Of a stretch of DNA of 6,546 bases, positions 6,290-6,546 are shown one piece after another. The first letter of the stretch is position 1, and each line of letters begins with the position of its first letter. Source of the DNA: Synergistaceae bacterium (GTDB lineage Bacteria > Synergistota > Synergistia > Synergistales > Aminobacteriaceae); assembly GCA_017427625.1 (NCBI GenBank), contig JAFRSL010000301.1, positions 1-6,546 of the forward strand, read 5' to 3'. The notes beneath the pieces are model-generated. The model made no database searches and was not told the origin of the DNA. It worked only from the letters and a program-made list of their open reading frames with translations. A program made the translations under genes and the position numbers.

Positions 6290-6412
6290 CGCTCCCTCGT
6301 AGGTCAGACATCGTCGGGCGGCTGACTTTCGCCCGTTTTGACCTAAGCTTATAGCCTAAGCCAGTTAGTATTGCGAGTGCCCACAGCCGAATTGGCTAAC
6401 CGTTCTCTCGCA
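6220..6412 (-). ncRNA. Omega-RNA-like structured RNA
   Basis: A dense run of complementary segments with no convincing coding frame. From 5' to 3' on the minus strand: stem 6407-6413/6371-6377 enclosing stem 6394-6397/6385-6388; small stem 6357-6361/6347-6351; nested stems 6339-6345/6300-6306 and 6330-6335/6315-6320; stem 6295-6299/6273-6277; stem 6265-6269/6256-6260 with a 4-base loop; and terminal hairpin 6232-6240/6219-6227. GTTAG (6364-6368) can also pair with CTAAC (6396-6400) inside the first stem, making a pseudoknot. A promoter is placed so that transcription begins at the first stem. In TnpB systems the guide follows the right-end hairpin, so the bases left of about 6217, antisense to the radical SAM gene, would be the guide. 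The fold is equally readable on the plus strand, where it would match a HEARO/IscB omega-RNA with a 5' guide. The strand is unresolved. Confidence 0.5.
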
Positions 6413-6418
6413 AAGGTT

Positions 6419-6447
6419 AAGTTAACATTCTTTTTAATATTTGTCAA
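6419..6447 (-). promoter_or_regulatory. Promoter for the structured RNA
   Basis: On the minus strand, a perfect TTGACA (6447-6442), a 17-base spacer and TAACTT (6424-6419). The predicted start is near 6412, exactly at the base of the first RNA stem. The surrounding AT-rich sequence makes a chance match possible. Confidence 0.55.
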
Positions 6448-6467
6448 GAAGGCTGGGCGCAATTCCT

Positions 6468-6487
6468 CTCACGACTGAAGTCGCGAG
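6468..6487 (-). repeat. Subterminal hairpin, copy 2
   Basis: On the minus strand CTCGCGAC pairs with GTCGTGAG around TTCA: 8 pairs with one G-U. It differs from copy 1 by one base within the stem (C/G here, U/G in copy 1), which keeps pairing on the minus strand. Confidence 0.75.
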
Positions 6488-6546
6488 TTTCCTTGCGGGT
6501 TTCATGAAAACGTCATCCATCAATGTGGCATTCCGAAAGTCCTGTA

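Larger units (their letters stand above)
6212..6503 (-). mobile_element. Non-autonomous IS200/IS605-like element carrying a structured RNA
   Basis: A segment of about 292 bp interrupts the radical SAM gene. Each end has a hairpin sharing 17 identical bases, CTCACGACTGAAGTCGC (6220-6236 and 6468-6484), in the same orientation, as expected for the subterminal palindromes of IS200/IS605-family elements. No TnpA, TnpB or IscB frame is seen between them. Minus-strand reading of the left hairpin (CGACTTCAGTCGTGAG) resembles right ends of tnpB-bearing elements as I remember them. Both stems also pair better on that strand, where A/C mismatches become G-U pairs. Boundaries are estimated from where gene-like sequence stops (6211) and may resume (6504). 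Alternatives are two separate partial elements, with the right-hand one continuing past the window, or an IscB/HEARO-type element on the plus strand. Confidence 0.6.

Noticed and set aside
6172..6354. 60-codon plus-strand frame across the insertion junction
   Set aside because: It reads from the radical SAM gene in another frame into the structured RNA core. The hairpins explain that sequence better than coding does.
6219..6487. CRISPR array
   Set aside because: Only two copies of the 17-base repeat occur, 248 bases apart, with a structured unique core between them. This fits transposon ends, not repeat-spacer units.
6430..6544. Minus-strand open frame entering from the right edge (…MKPARKLATSVVRG…)
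   Set aside because: It was considered as the C-terminus of a TnpB or similar protein, but no zinc-finger or catalytic motif is visible and it passes through the terminal hairpin. The right-hand sequence may instead be the resumed radical SAM gene.

Overview
The window looks like chromosomal DNA from an anaerobic bacterium of moderate GC content. An HndD-type [FeFe] hydrogenase points to a fermentative, hydrogen-metabolising lifestyle. The set of genes would fit a gut or rumen anaerobe such as a member of the Synergistota, but that placement is an impression and no marker here proves it.

Left part (1-2475). The last codons of an unidentified gene overlap the start of a complete 579-residue [FeFe] hydrogenase catalytic subunit, which is followed by an intrinsic terminator. 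Convergent to it is a membrane-anchored DUF4230 protein with a TTG start. Middle part (2568-4197). A two-gene unit encodes a J-domain protein with a helical-repeat tail, whose start codon seems to be the rare ATA, and an exported protein of unknown function. A long hairpin separates this unit from a convergent gene. Next (4196-5365), a phage-type RecA-like ATPase is read leftwards. Divergent from it, with its own promoter, is a tRNA-Lys(UUU)/tRNA-Glu(UUC) pair.

Right part (5366-6546). This is the unusual region. A perfect 22-bp tandem duplication sits over the start of a 53-codon reading frame whose product ends in a Cys-rich tail. It is followed by a strong terminator-like hairpin and then by a radical SAM enzyme with an N-terminal PqqD-like domain. 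The order of small peptide, attenuating hairpin and maturase is typical of a RiPP (ribosomally made, post-translationally modified peptide) locus. The radical SAM gene is broken just after its CxxxCxxC motif by a roughly 290-bp insertion.

The insertion has no transposase or nuclease gene inside the window. It has the same IS200/IS605-like hairpin at both ends. Between them is a densely folded segment with at least five hairpins and a possible pseudoknot, preceded on the minus strand by a good promoter. I read it as a non-autonomous element that carries a stand-alone omega-RNA-like guide RNA. Its 3' extension would be antisense to the interrupted radical SAM gene. The strand is not certain: a plus-strand HEARO/IscB-type omega-RNA is the main alternative. 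The window ends 43 bp after the proposed right boundary, so whether the maturase gene resumes there is only partly visible.
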